A DNA stretch of 64,000 nucleotides from Paracyclopina nana (lineage: Eukaryota; Arthropoda; Copepoda; Cyclopoida; Cyclopettidae). Positions 11,516 through 22,974 of the stretch are shown piece after piece. Position numbers and translations under genes: made by a program. The stretch lies in contig JAGUCH010000002.1 in the NCBI GenBank assembly GCA_019096065.1, positions 6,708,501-6,772,500 on the forward strand, given 5' to 3'. Every line of letters begins with the position of its first letter. Position 1 is the stretch's first letter. The notes below the pieces were generated by a model. That model did not search any database. It was not told where the DNA came from and worked only from the letters and a program-made list of their open reading frames with translations.

Positions 11516-13494
11516 TTAAACAATTTCGTACCGATCACCGAGCAAGATAGTTTCTGTTGAATGCTTCACCGAAGACTCATTATCCACCTCATAGCAGTCA
11601 AGAACCTGAGCGTAAAAAACGAAGTTTAGTACCGATGCGCAATTTACAGAATTTAAGTTCACCTCAATGCCAGAGTAGGACTTCTTAGAGAAAAATGCAA
11701 CCTGAACAGGGAAAAAGTCATCTGGATTGCCCCCACAAGAAAATTCCATACTCCCACTTTTGTTCTTAGCATCTATGAGAGGAAGTTGCCATAAGAGAGC
11801 CCCTCGCTTTTCATATGTATACTCTCCATCACATTCTGCAACAACTGGAGCTCCGCTTCCATGCCTGAAGACAACAATGACATGATTAATTTCATTGAAC
11901 ATCATAAATAAGCATTTGGCTCACGGTATGGGGATTGTGATCACAACATCTTGCAGTTCGAGTTGATCTTGCTCCAGCTCATATTCAATATTGACATCAC
12001 ATCCTCCCTGCCCATTTTCAGATGGCCAACAATTAACTTAAAAGTAAAGAATTAGAGCCGATGAAAATTTCATAGAATCAAACAGATTGCAACAACTATG
12101 CTCAAATAGGTGAAACACTTGTGAGCAGGAAATTAAGCACATTTGAGATTGAACGCATACTTGACAAAGGTATGTTGGACTCGTCTGTGGTTTGCAGCCT
12201 CCACTTGAGGACACCAACGTCAGTGTTGAGCGGGAAGGGCTTGGTTTGATTTTTCAATGCAATCTGCGTTTTGACTTTCAGCAGCTCTTTGTCAATATTA
12301 GGATGGGTTTGCAGTTGCACCAGATTGTTGCTAGGGTTTTTCAGTTGAAGCTTAATGCGGCCAAAAGTGTCGTCAGAGATGCGCAAGGTCAGCATGCCGA
12401 GTAATTCCATATTTTCTAAGCCACCGTCACGCCTTGCCACGACTGTCATCTTTTCCTCGAGCTTTGCATGAACACTGAAAAATGATAAAATTATTTTCCT
12501 TAACACTGGAATTCTTCTCAAGCAAACACTTACCTTTCAGTTTTGATGGCAGGCTGATTGACTGCGGCCTTAGCAGCTGCTGTTTTACCACTAACCAGAG
12601 TCGATCTAGGCGCATCCGAGGCCACGTTCTCTCCCTCAGATTTTAGTTGGTCAACAAAGCTGTCTACATCTTTGGATTTGCCACCTAGCTTCATAGCTTT
12701 GGACGTCATGGGCTTGCGTCTACAAAACAAGATTAAAACAAAATCTCTTGATGCAAAAAAGTAGCAAGGTGTCTTACGGAGCAGCACTATAAGTCGGCTT
12801 GGGCGGCTCAGCAGGCGTGTCAACAGACACTCCCGAGTAGCCTCCACCGCCCCCGCTTCCAATGGATCGGGCAGGATCAGCTCCAAAGCCTCCCATGCCA
12901 CCTCCTCCTCCACGTTTGGCGGTCTCCATCCTTTGCCTTTGCAACTCCTTGGCTTTCTCACGCATTTTCGTTTTGGCCTCTCGCTCTTGCGTCTGCCTGA
13001 CGGCTTGATACACCTTCTCCTCGTGCGAGTCCATCTCGACGAATGTGCGAATCTGGGCCAAGTTAACGCTCTCGCGGTAACCGAGGGCAACAATTTCATC
13101 AAAGGCAAAGATGATTTGAAAGGCGTTCTCGATGATCTCAGACTCCTCCATGCTTCGGCAGTATTCAGGGACGACCCTGGCGAAGAGCCTCAACGTCTCC
13201 AAGTCTTCCAGGATGTTGGACGTCTTCGTCGTGATTAACAAAACGTACAGCTTTTCTGTGGGCTGGTACACATAGCGAACCGACTCGGTCTCCACGAACG
13301 TGTGCTGCTTGACACCCGCAGGCATTAATTTTGGAAAGGCTGCCAATAGTCCCTCGATGCGAGCCTTGGTCATCTCTACGAATTGACGCGACACGAGAGC
13401 CTTTCCCGAACGAGTACAAACGGCGGCAGCAAGCAGAACCTAAGTTGTCGGATGTTAACTGACCCTTGCGTGGAAGATTGTGATTTCTTACCAT
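11516..13494 (-). CDS. ARCN1: Coatomer subunit delta (delta-COP, archain)
   Basis: Seven exons give 522 residues (human 511): 13494-13492, 13439-12778, 12719-12534, 12474-12161, 12036-11925, 11864-11663 and 11605-11516. The first exon holds only the ATG, immediately followed by a donor; the join yields MVLLAAAVCT as in other delta-COPs. SRQFVEMTKARIEGLLAAFP and RYVYQPTEKLYVLLITTK mark the longin domain. ALKNQTKPFPLNTDVGVLKW and FSTET-like HSTETILLGDRYEIV mark the C-terminal mu-homology domain. Delta-COP is part of the COPI coat for Golgi-to-ER retrograde traffic and reads arginine/aromatic signals on cargo. The last intron is 57 bp and stop-free in frame, so its retention would add 19 residues. 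A Gly-rich linker lies near residues 180-200. Confidence 0.97.
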
Positions 13495-14089
13495 GATTCT
13501 TCTTGGTCAAGTCGGAAAGAATAAAAGAGGGCAGCAAAGCTCGAAAACCTCGCTGAGAAAATGAAAGTTATTCGACCGAAAATTTTGCCGAGATCACACT
13601 TGACGGACCGACAAAATGTACCAGCTAATGATTGTCAAAAAAGTTGTAGACGCTCTTTTCAAAAATGTCGCCGATATGTCATTGACGGGACAAAATATGA
13701 TAATTTCTATTAGTATTGTACTGTTTCAAAGGGCAAAAGTTCATCTGGTGCAAATCAAATGAGTTATTTCACCTCTACAACTGTTAATATTAGCCTTAAT
13801 TTTTTGCTACTGCATCGTCTCATGGTGACGTGGATCAGCAGACAGAGAGATGATGTCAAGTACCCTTAGACATCTGTGGAATTCCTGGTGAATCATATGA
13901 TAAACGCTACCAGACAAATATTATGGATGACTTTTATAACTAACTTCAGGCATTATATGAAGTGCCAATTCTGGAATTCAATGCCCAAAAATAAGGTTTT
14001 ATCCGTCAAATCGTCACAGGTCTTTGTCAAAGTTTCCGTTTCCGATATTTAGATTTAAAGAATTTCTGAATCAAGTCCGCAGTTTCAAA
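13495..14089. other. Divergent promoter region between delta-COP and a coiled-coil gene
   Basis: About 600 bp of AT-rich DNA between two divergent start codons. It holds no credible ORF, repeat or RNA gene. An upstream in-frame extension of the coiled-coil ORF to ~14024 has no ATG. Confidence 0.5.
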
Positions 14090-14731
14090 ATGAACAGCGA
14101 TGGCTATCCTGCTGATATATTAGGTGCAATGGGCGACATAAGACGGCAATTACATGCTAAAAACAATGTCATTATCGATTTGGAAACCAAAACCGAGGCA
14201 ATCGAGAGAAAATTGAGAGATTCGACGGCACCAAACTTGGAAAAATTACGAGAGCTGAACCGGGTTAAGAAAGCCAAGTTAGCTGAATTAGATGCTAGCG
14301 TAGCATCAAAAGCAAGAGTCAGGGATAGAGAAATGCAAGCTCACTCTGGTGCTATGGCTAATTTGGATTTATTGGAGGAGAAGAAAGAAGAAATTGCTCA
14401 GAAATACCACGAGGAAAAAGTTCTTAGTTTCAAAAATGGGCGAGATTTTTTTGTTGCGGCTCAAGAAGTGTATCACGCAACTATCATGCTAGGCGGCACT
14501 CTTGATATTTGTTCGAGGAGTGATACCGAAAATGCATCGTCAGTTGCCGACTTGCTGAAACAAACCGAGGCCATTAAGATGAATGTCAGAAATAAAAGGA
14601 ATCGTTTGGCTGCTAAGCCTTCCCTTTTAAATTGCCAGCGACTTGAGCAAGAAATTAACAAAAATCAAGTCTTATCCATGGACATTGATGAACGAGAGGA
14701 ACGCGTACAGCTTTACTATAAATCCCTGTAA
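14090..14731 (+). CDS. Coiled-coil protein of unknown function
   Basis: A single-exon ORF of 213 residues starting at ATG 14090. Residues ~10-120 and ~160-210 are rich in Glu, Lys, Leu and Arg with heptad-like spacing, predicting two coiled-coil stretches around a less charged middle (YHATIMLGGTLD). I do not recognise the family; size and shape would fit a kinetochore or vesicle-tether subunit, but no motif supports that. An AATAAA at 14736-14741 lies directly after the stop. RCL1 follows on the same strand with a U-rich acceptor-like tract between (14778-14790), so the two may be co-transcribed. Splicing from a donor overlapping the stop (CCCT/GTAAAA) to that acceptor is an alternative but gives a poor-looking tail. 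Confidence 0.7.
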   Translation: MNSDGYPADILGAMGDIRRQLHAKNNVIIDLETKTEAIERKLRDSTAPNLEKLRELNRVKKAKLAELDASVASKARVRDREMQAHSGAMANLDLLEEKKEEIAQKYHEEKVLSFKNGRDFFVAAQEVYHATIMLGGTLDICSRSDTENASSVADLLKQTEAIKMNVRNKRNRLAAKPSLLNCQRLEQEINKNQVLSMDIDEREERVQLYYKSL

Positions 14732-14735
14732 AAGA

Positions 14736-14790
14736 AATAAAGCTCACAGGCTCCAACTACGACCTAGTTTCCTCAAATCTTTTCTTTCAG
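14736..14790 (+). promoter_or_regulatory. Poly(A) signal followed by acceptor-like pyrimidine tract upstream of RCL1
   Basis: AATAAA at 14736-14741 is followed about 45 bases later by TCTTTTCTTTCAG ending at 14790, 90 bp before the RCL1 start codon. This order (poly(A) signal, short gap, U-rich tract, AG) is what intercistronic regions of trans-spliced operons look like. A cis-spliced 5' UTR is the plain alternative. Confidence 0.4.
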
Positions 14791-14880
14791 AAAGATCTGG
14801 CTTCTCTGTTCGAGAGTTGTACGAATTATAAACAACAACAACGCTCGCACGTGAAGAACAGCTAGAAGAAAAGTGCCAAA

Positions 14881-16014
14881 ATGAATTCCAGCAGGAGCTC
14901 ACATATATTAGAGTACGAGGGAAGCAACTATTTGAGGCTCAGGCTTGTCCTTGCAACCTTGAGTGGGAAATCATTGAGAATCACCAAGATCCGTGCCAAA
15001 GACACTTCTCCCGGACTCAAAGAGTTCGAGGCTAGTCTCATCAGACTTTTTGACAAGATCACAAACGGATCAAAAGTTCAAGTCAGCGAGACTGGCACAG
15101 CTTTAACTTACACCCCAGGGTTGCTAGTTGGTGGCAAAGTGGAGCACGACTGTAGCCTTGAACGTGGCATTGGATACTATCTGGAGCCTCTGTTGTCCAT
15201 TGCACCATTTTGTAAGAATCCGCTCAATGTCACATTGCTAGGAGTGACCAATAATGACGTCGATCCGTCACCGGATCTTTTGAAGCAAAGTGCTCTGCCT
15301 GTTCTCTTGAAATTCATTTTGGTGGAAGAGGGTCTAGAATTGAAGGTTGAGAAGAGGGGATGTCATCCTGGAGGAGGTGGGCAAGTGAAATTTTCCTGCC
15401 CGGTTCGCAAAACCCTGAGGCCGATTCAGTGGATTGATCAAGGCAAGATCAAACGAATTCGAGGCGTGGCTTGGGCCACTAGACTTTCTCCTGCAGTACC
15501 GAACAGAGTAATTGAATCAGCCAAGCAACTTCTTCTCAAGTTCATCCCCGATGTGTACATCTACAGTGATCAGAGCACTGGTGGCAAGTCAGGAAAGTCG
15601 CCTGGCTTTGGACTTGTCTTAACAGCAGAAACGACTACAGGCGCGCATTTGACTGCAGAAGTCGTGTCGAAACCTGCGAAGCAAGGCTCCGAGCCCACTA
15701 TTCCAGAAGATCTTGGCAGTGAAGGAGCAAAACAATTGCTTGAAGAAATCTTTCGAGGTGGCTGTGTCGACTCAACAACGCAAAGTTTGGCCATGCTTAT
15801 GATGGCATTGGGGCCCAGAGATGTCTCCAAAATTGTCACCGGGCCCTTGTCGAACTATTCGGTTGCGTTTTTGAGACACTTAAAGGACGCTTTTGATGTT
15901 ATGTTCAAACTGGACGAAGTAGAAAATGAGGACGAATTGCAAGTGGGAGCTGATAAAGTTGCTCTGGCTTGCGTTGGCGTTGGCTTCACAAATCTTAGCA
16001 AAAGAACAACATAG
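14881..16014 (+). CDS. RCL1: RNA 3'-terminal phosphate cyclase-like protein, rRNA processing factor
   Basis: An intronless ORF of 377 residues (human RCL1 373). It starts with LEYEGSNYLRLRLVLATLSG and contains SPGLKEFEASLIRL, GRGIGYYLEPL-like ERGIGYYLEPL and HPGGGGQVKFSCPV, the features of the RTC/RCL1 fold. RCL1 lacks cyclase activity and acts in the nucleolus with BMS1 in pre-18S cleavage in the small-subunit processome. An AATAAA overlaps 16019-16024 right after the stop. It lies between a coiled-coil gene and RPC9 on the same strand. Confidence 0.95.
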   Translation: MNSSRSSHILEYEGSNYLRLRLVLATLSGKSLRITKIRAKDTSPGLKEFEASLIRLFDKITNGSKVQVSETGTALTYTPGLLVGGKVEHDCSLERGIGYYLEPLLSIAPFCKNPLNVTLLGVTNNDVDPSPDLLKQSALPVLLKFILVEEGLELKVEKRGCHPGGGGQVKFSCPVRKTLRPIQWIDQGKIKRIRGVAWATRLSPAVPNRVIESAKQLLLKFIPDVYIYSDQSTGGKSGKSPGFGLVLTAETTTGAHLTAEVVSKPAKQGSEPTIPEDLGSEGAKQLLEEIFRGGCVDSTTQSLAMLMMALGPRDVSKIVTGPLSNYSVAFLRHLKDAFDVMFKLDEVENEDELQVGADKVALACVGVGFTNLSKRTT

Positions 16015-16249
16015 CCCCAATAAAGTTATCTCGTTAAACAATGCTGTCTGTAGAATATTTTTGCGATTGAGCTAAGCATGCTTTTCGTCAATTGACATGG
16101 CTGAAGTTGGCTTTCAAGTCTCATGCTGGTTGCTCTCGAGTTTGGAGAGGTTTTTGCAGTGACGTCAAAATGTTCCGCACACCTATGAGAATGGAAAAGA
16201 ATAACAAAATGTAAACACTCAACAGTGACCAGACGACTACCCTGATATC

Positions 16250-16684
16250 ATGGAAATTGTCGAAGTTTGTGATGCCGTGCCTTGCAATGCTGAAGTTTTG
16301 ACATTTTTACAAGAGAACCGCAAAACTCTTGCTCAAAAATCCGCCAAGGACAAAACTCAAGCCAAAGCTGCCACCGTAGTTCTTGAGGCATTGAACTACT
16401 TGGAAAAAACTCCTGCCGGAAAATTGTCTAAGACGTTGACTCAAGATAAGCTTAGTGAGTTTTCTGGTTCCTTGGACAAGTACAATTTGACAGCTGCTGA
16501 AAGGCTGCAAATCATGAATCATTGCCCGAGAACTGCTGTGGAAATTCAATTGCTTATAGAAGACAGTGAAGAGCGGCTAACAGAAACTCAGGTTGAGGAA
16601 CTACTGGAAATCGTCAGAGTTCAACTTTTGGAGGAGGGGAAGATTGACAACGAGCCAATGGAAGACCAGGCTGATGATTCGTAG
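16250..16684 (+). CDS. CRCP: RNA polymerase III subunit RPC9 (CGRP receptor component)
   Basis: An intronless ORF of 144 residues (human 148). The N-terminal half begins with a helix (EVCDAVPCNAEVLTFLQENR). The core LTAAERLQIMNHCPRTAVEI and IEDSEERLTETQVEELLEIV match the human LTKAEKLQLLNHRPVTAVEI and VEESEERLTEEQIEALL closely. RPC9 pairs with RPC8 to form the Pol III stalk that helps initiate 5S rRNA and tRNA transcription. RCL1 ends 235 bp upstream on the same strand; an acceptor-like GGTTTTTGCAG lies about 90 bp before the ATG and is followed by a CRE-like TGACGTCA. Confidence 0.93.
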   Translation: MEIVEVCDAVPCNAEVLTFLQENRKTLAQKSAKDKTQAKAATVVLEALNYLEKTPAGKLSKTLTQDKLSEFSGSLDKYNLTAAERLQIMNHCPRTAVEIQLLIEDSEERLTETQVEELLEIVRVQLLEEGKIDNEPMEDQADDS

Positions 16685-18486
16685 CCCTGTGCTTTTAGCT
16701 AAAATAGTTAAATGTATTGTGTTCAGCCTGATCTGCATTCAATATCGCATCCTTTTCTGTGGATGTCTTGTGAAAAATAATTCGTAAATTATGTCTTTAT
16801 AAACTAAATGTGTCAAAATTATCTGCTTAGTTTCAGTTGAAGATGAAATTCTAGGTACCTCTAAAAATCAAAGTGCTAAAAAAGTATTCGTTTGCTATGA
16901 ATCGATAGGGTTTTTCTTGAAGTACGATTAATGTAATTGCTTTTTTTAAAAGCAGAAATGCACTTTACATGTGAAAGAGTGCCAATTTCGTTTGATCAAG
17001 CAACGGATCTATTTACATGACGGCTAGTAGGTATCAGTTTTCACTCAATGTCAACTGCATAAGAATTTTTCATAAAGTGCGATCAGGCATAATGACAAAT
17101 AATTAATTCACGCTCTCACTCATTCAAGCCATAAACGTCAAGTATTATGCTTTGCAAAAAAGCGCACACTTCGCTTTTCTTTTTCACACAAACTGGAACA
17201 CGAAGCACTGTGCGGATAAAATAGCCATGAGAATTGAGAGCATTTCACTCAAGAAAAGAGGATTACCACTTCTAATTAACTTATCCGTTTTGTGAGTAAT
17301 CCTGTTGCGTCAGAGTCGAGGAATGTGTAACATGCTACAAAATGGTGCAAAAAGTGTAATAAGGAACGATGGCGTCTGTTACGTAGTACAGTCAGCGCAC
17401 CCTAGCGTGAAAAGCCGTGTAGTATGTTCACTACAGAGGCAGCTAAATAGCAATTCGAAATTCGCCAAAAAATTGGCCTTCCCATATGATTTCTCAAAAA
17501 TTCGATAAATAATATTTGATCCCTATTACATTTCATGCTACTTAGTTTAAAAAAATCAGGCCAATCAGCAGAAAATAGCGGGAAAATGCTGAAGTTCTTC
17601 AATTGCAATGTAATTTGAAATTTTCCGCCTTTTTTTAGACCAATCAGAGCAGAGTTAAATAATGTTGGCTTTTATGGCGCTACCAGATAAAAACTTTTTT
17701 CATCACGTAATTAGTGATTTGGGCTGTTTTATGAAAATACTGGCAACTTTTAGCAGCATTGGAGTGCGTAACCTTAAAATATTTTTTTCACACTTTTCCG
17801 TCAAAGCGTCATGCGTAAACAGCTGTACTACCTTACAGTGGCGCCATCTAGCATGATAAATTTCAAAATCAGCTCTTATAGCGTGATGCCATTCGCTCTA
17901 TACCAAAACAAGCTGATATATCATGGAATAAGAATTCTAGCTAAGTGTCATTGAAATAACTTTTTCGGCATTTTCAAATTTTAGGGTGGTCCTAATTTAG
18001 CACCTATATGAAAGGCATTTCAGAACGTATTTACAAGTTGGGGTGGTCGAATATACCGATCACCATATGCTGCGAATAACTTAAAATATTTTAGTAGTTA
18101 GTGCGTGGAAATTCCATCAATAATTTGGCGGGGCAAACTAATCCTTTTCGCCATAATTATTGCGGGAGGCAGCACCATTAGCTTCCTCCTCAAATTGGTG
18201 CCACCCACCAAGAAAATAATCTTTATTCTCATGGGAAAATAAGATTTCTTTCAGCGCTTCGCGTCATCCAAAATTACACAGTGGCGCAAGTATCAATCCG
18301 AAAATTAGCTACTATTTCAAGGTGAGCCGAGGAAATATCGCCCACTGTGGCTACTTATTCGCACTGGTACTCTTAGCCTACTTTCCCTCAACCATAGCAC
18401 AATAGTTTGACACGGTCAAAGACGCTCGGCAGTCGGTGTGGATACGCGTAGGGGAGAAGAGCTATCGCACTATTTGCCTAGGTGAC
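16685..18486. other. Intergenic region without supported genes
   Basis: About 1.8 kb of AT-rich DNA. Two CCAATCAG boxes (near 17560 and 17640) suggest promoter-like or repeat-derived sequence. No tRNA T-arm, snRNA motif or conserved ORF was found. The short ORFs here have no family resemblance. Confidence 0.5.
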
Positions 18487-20612
18487 ATGCAATTCTTCCT
18501 TGACTTTGCGATTAGCCTTGCGTTTGTGGCCTTTTTCGTGCAAGGCCAAGATGAGGGGAACGTCTTCAAACCAAATCCCTTGTCCCCCGGGCCGTGGGTG
18601 AAAATGTCACATGGGGAAATATGGCCCAAGCCCGCGTCGCAAACTACAACTCGCTCCTATTTTATCGTGGATGACCCTAAAGGCTTCCGTTTTAACGTAA
18701 GTGATGCGCATTGAGCCATAAAGGGCTATCACAATTTGTCGCTGTTCCTGCAGTTATTGGGAGAGGCCAATTCGTGCCAAATATTGCAAAAGTCCGTGAA
18801 AAGGTTTCACGGTCGAGCTTTCCCAGGGAGTTTAAGTGCTCGCAAGAAGAAGGCCCTGTTATGCAATGGCTGCAGTCCACATTTCCACGGATTATTGGAC
18901 ACGCTAGACATTCACCTGAAGAGAAATGATGAGTGTGAGCTTTGGCCCCACTCGCAAATGGATGAGTCGTGTAAGTACTCTAGATGCGAGCCACTCGTTC
19001 AAGTGCCATGCATAATTGATTGATCTTTATAGATGAACTTGCGGTGCGGCTAAAGGACAATGATCAAGGACATGCCGTACTCACTGCGAACGCTGTCTGG
19101 GGCGTTTTGAGAGGATTGGAAAGCTTCACTCAGCTCATCTACGCCACGAGGGAAAACGGATACGTGGTAACGACTATAATGCTCCTCGCCATCTTATTGC
19201 GGTTTTTGGATACTCCTCTAGTTAGGTTGCACCAGAGCAGCCATGCGATTCACGTTTTATTTACCATGCCTACATTCATAAATAGCACATGCTTGCTTCC
19301 AGTACCAGATCAACGCAACAGAGATCCAGGATCAGCCCAGATTCTCCTTCAGAGGCGTGATGCTGGACTCGAGTAGGCACTATTTGTCCATGAAAGTCCT
19401 AATTGATCAACTAGACTTGATGGAGATGAACAAGATGAATGTGTTTCACTGGCATTTGACCGATGACCCATCTTTTCCCTACCAGAGCACAACTTTCCCC
19501 AACCTCACAGAGTTTGGAGCGTTTGACCCAGTCACTCATATCTACACTCCTGCAGATGTCAAGAGGATAATTGAGGAGGCGAGGCTTCGGGGAATTAGAG
19601 TCATTCCGGAGTTTGACACACCTGGCCACACCAAATCATGGGGATTGGGCATGCCTGACTTGTTGACTGCATGCCAGGACGAAAATGGAGCCAATACTGG
19701 CATTTTTGGCCCAATCGATCCCACTCTGAGATCCACTTTTTCATTCCTTTCCGACTTCTTTGACGAAATAACCGCTGTATTCCCTGACAAATACCTACAC
19801 ATTGGAGGTGATGAAGTGGACTTGACCAGCTGCTGGTAAGCATTAAACATGAGCGAAGCAACATTTGGCGAACATGCCCTCTTTCTGTTTCAGGAACTCA
19901 AATAAGGAGCTAAATGAGGTGCTGAAAAACTGGGGCATGCCATTTGACTTCAAAGGGCTAGAATCTTTCTACATCCAGCAGCTTCAAATTCTCCTAAGCT
20001 TGAAAAGGAACAAAAAGACATCAATTGGTGAGCAAAAGCTACTTCTTTAGTATGAATCATATGCTATTATCGCTCTTTCAGTCTGGCAGGAAATCTTTGA
20101 TAACGGCGGCCTACTTCATCCCGAGACCATCATTGAGGTCTGGAAGGGTTGGGGTCGAGGGTGGCAATACGAGTTGGATTTGGTAAGCTGCTTCACTCGC
20201 CTTTACTAAAACCCTTCTTGCGTGACCCTTGCCATATTTGCAGATCACAAAGTCTGGCCATTCTGCCATATTGTCAGCGCCTTGGTACTTGAATTATGTC
20301 AAGTATGGATCAGATTGGGTGAAATTCTACAAAGTGGATCCCCTAGCATTCAATGGCAATTTCACTCAGAAGAACCTCGTGCTGGGAGGCGAAGTGTGTC
20401 TCTGGGGAGAATTTGTCAACTCCATCAATGCCATACCGAGACTTTGGCCTAGGGCCTCAGCAGCTGCCGAAGTTTTATGGTCGCCCAAAATTGATGAGAT
20501 GAACAAAGCAGCCTCTAGGCTACAAGAACACGAGTGTAGAATGATGAGTAGGGGTTACCCAGTCCAGCCTGTAGTTGGTGCTGGATTTTGCCCAGTGCAA
20601 TGGAACTTTTAA
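18487..20612 (+). CDS. Beta-hexosaminidase (lysosomal, GH20)
   Basis: Seven exons (18487-18696, 18754-18970, 19033-19166, 19309-19835, 19894-20027, 20082-20182, 20244-20612) join to 563 residues, the size of HEXA/HEXB. The chosen ATG at 18487 opens a clear signal peptide ([11 protein letters not shown]). The GH20 pieces are [44 protein letters not shown] and HIGGDEV, whose Asp355-Glu356 pair forms the substrate-assisted catalytic centre. [15 protein letters not shown] closes the barrel. It removes terminal N-acetylhexosamines from glycoconjugates in lysosomes or, in arthropods, from chitin and glycans. Similarity to vertebrate HEXB is strong and continuous. The 142-bp third intron is the longest. 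Confidence 0.96.
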
Positions 20613-22974
20613 TGCATTAAAGTATACACAATCCGAAATTATATACCAACAAACAACAACTAGCACAAATATATGCACTTTTGAAGCATTCTAGTGCCAT
20701 CAATATTGGTCTTTCAATTCTCTAGTACCCAAAAAAGTCTTTTGGTGGTAAAATTAAAATCCTGGCCTATCCCTTCCTTTCACATAAAATTAAAAATGAA
20801 CATCGAGCAATACCACGGGCATTCTATTTTTTAGGCATTATAACCTCTCATGACCCCCTCTAATAAAAAATAATATAACACTTCTAATTGCATACCAAAT
20901 ACGATGGGAGGAGGTAGCGGTAAAAGGCACACAAGGCACGTAATGGTTAACCGTACTTAGATCTACGTTTTAAGATCTACAGGATGTTAAAACGTTTAAC
21001 GATCTACGACCATATTTTTAAGGTCTAAGGTGGAGCAGCTGGAGACAATTATGCAGCAGTGTTTTAAGATCTGTAGGCGTCTGTTTGATCTATTTGCATC
21101 TGTTTTAAGATCTAAGTGACTTTTTGTTTGATTAGCCTGTCAGTTTCACATTTTTAAAAAACTTTTCAGCCAGAATCTTTGGGAAAGATACTGTCTAACC
21201 GCTTTGATGGTGCTTTCCATTTTTTGTAATTGCTCATTTCTCCTTTAAAAAACTGAGCAAAAGGTGATTTTTTTTATCAGGAAGATTGGATAATATTTTT
21301 ATTACAATGAAATTTTCATACGTATCATTTCAATGGTAAGCGTGATTTTTATAAATCGGTAAAATTCGCAATAGATTGTAAAAACCACACTATCAGAGAA
21401 CTTTTCTTGCCACATCATAATGTGCCAAGTGTTCAAATGTGACGAGTGTGCCTTTTAATGCCACCCCCAGGGGTAACAGGAGTGGAGATAAATTGCTGAA
21501 AGTCAATTGAGAGCAAATTGAAACTTTTCGTTTAATATGCTTGATGCAAAATATCTTTATTTGAGAGCATTTTAGAGACTTGCTTATCAAAAAAAAAGTT
21601 AGATGTCCCTTTTTTAAAAGGGGCCATTGATAATTGATAACTGTTTGAACTAGGAGTTTATGAAGGGAAGGGATATGCCAGGATTTTATAATTGCAACGC
21701 AGCAAACCCAAGGGACATTCAGAATACACATAATTTTTTCAGTGATGGACATTGTTTTGGGTCAGGAACCTACCTAAGTCAATGTGGTCTCTACCAGTTT
21801 AAGTGAATTAGCAAATGAAGCTCTGATCAACACTTTTTTTGGATCAAATATAATGAGTATCGTCGGGAAAAGGTCCATATGTGTCGTGTGCTTGATGGTT
21901 TATAGGTTAAGAAAGGTATCTCTTAAAACTTCGTTAAAAGAACTTAAAAAGGGACGTTTCCATTCACTTATGAATTGAGATACTTATAAGATTAAAGGTA
22001 ATTTTATGTATCTTTGAATTTTATTGAGCTAAAAAGCTTGGGCTTGTTTTCAGTCTGCCTACCGTCTGTTTCTGGAGATACAAAGCAACATATGTAGAAA
22101 GAGTTCATACACTCTCTGATATTTCGATTTTTTGGCTAATTTCTCAGTAAAAAGCTTATATGCGAAAGATGAAGTATCCATTTTTTGAAAGTTGAAACCA
22201 AGCCTGTAGTAGTTTTGTATCATTAATTTTGTTTACGTTAGTTTGTGAATGTCACAGTTTTCTATGATTGCGTAAAAGCTCTCCAGCGTCTCAAGAAAGC
22301 TCACAACATTTGGCTGCAGAGCTCTCATGCCTAGAACCATCAGCTATAAATTCGAATCGGCATACTTTACTTGTTGTCGTCCAGCTTTCGTATACATCTG
22401 CCAGTCACCCCTTGACACTGTCGCTATCACGCATTGCACCAGAGATCATTTTTTGACTCTCTTAATCAAGTACAATTTGTTGGCAAGGAAAATGGACAGA
22501 GCCTCAGAAAATAAACTAAAGATTGTTACCCATATCCGTCGCGTTGCCGACTTCCCGTTGTAAAAGAAGTGGAGTTATCCGTTGGTTTTCTACTTTCTCA
22601 AGTTGGCGTTTTCAGTAAAATTTTGATCTGGTGCAATTCGTGATGTATCCATTCTGGCAACTCTGCAAGCCGAGCTCCAAACGTTTTCTGCGTTGCAACA
22701 AAAGCAGCAGAAGGAAAAAGACTTGATCACTTTTTCTGTTCACCATCAATTTTCGCTAAAGCAAGGCGCGTCAAGAGTCAACAACCAAATTGTTTTCGCA
22801 ATTGGACGCTGCATGTCAACAACGCTAAAGAAGTTAAGGCAGAATTGAAGGCAAGTTTTGACTTGATCGTTCAAGACCAGCAACAGCAGCGAGAGTTGAG
22901 TAAATCGAAGCTAGCGCCATTAACAGCGGCGGCGGAAAAATAGGCTTGACAGTAATAGTACGTGCTTTACTGAA
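20613..22974. other. Intergenic region with a short TTAAGATCTA repeat cluster
   Basis: About 2.4 kb between hexosaminidase and MEPCE. At 20955-21120 the core (T)TTTAAGATCTA or a one-base variant recurs about six times at irregular spacing. The remainder is AT-rich with no supported gene or RNA. Confidence 0.5.

Noticed and set aside
14732-14880. Extra last exon for the coiled-coil gene after the acceptor at 14790.
   Set aside because: The only donor gives phase 2 and an implausible tail; the stop is followed directly by AATAAA, so the simple end is preferred.
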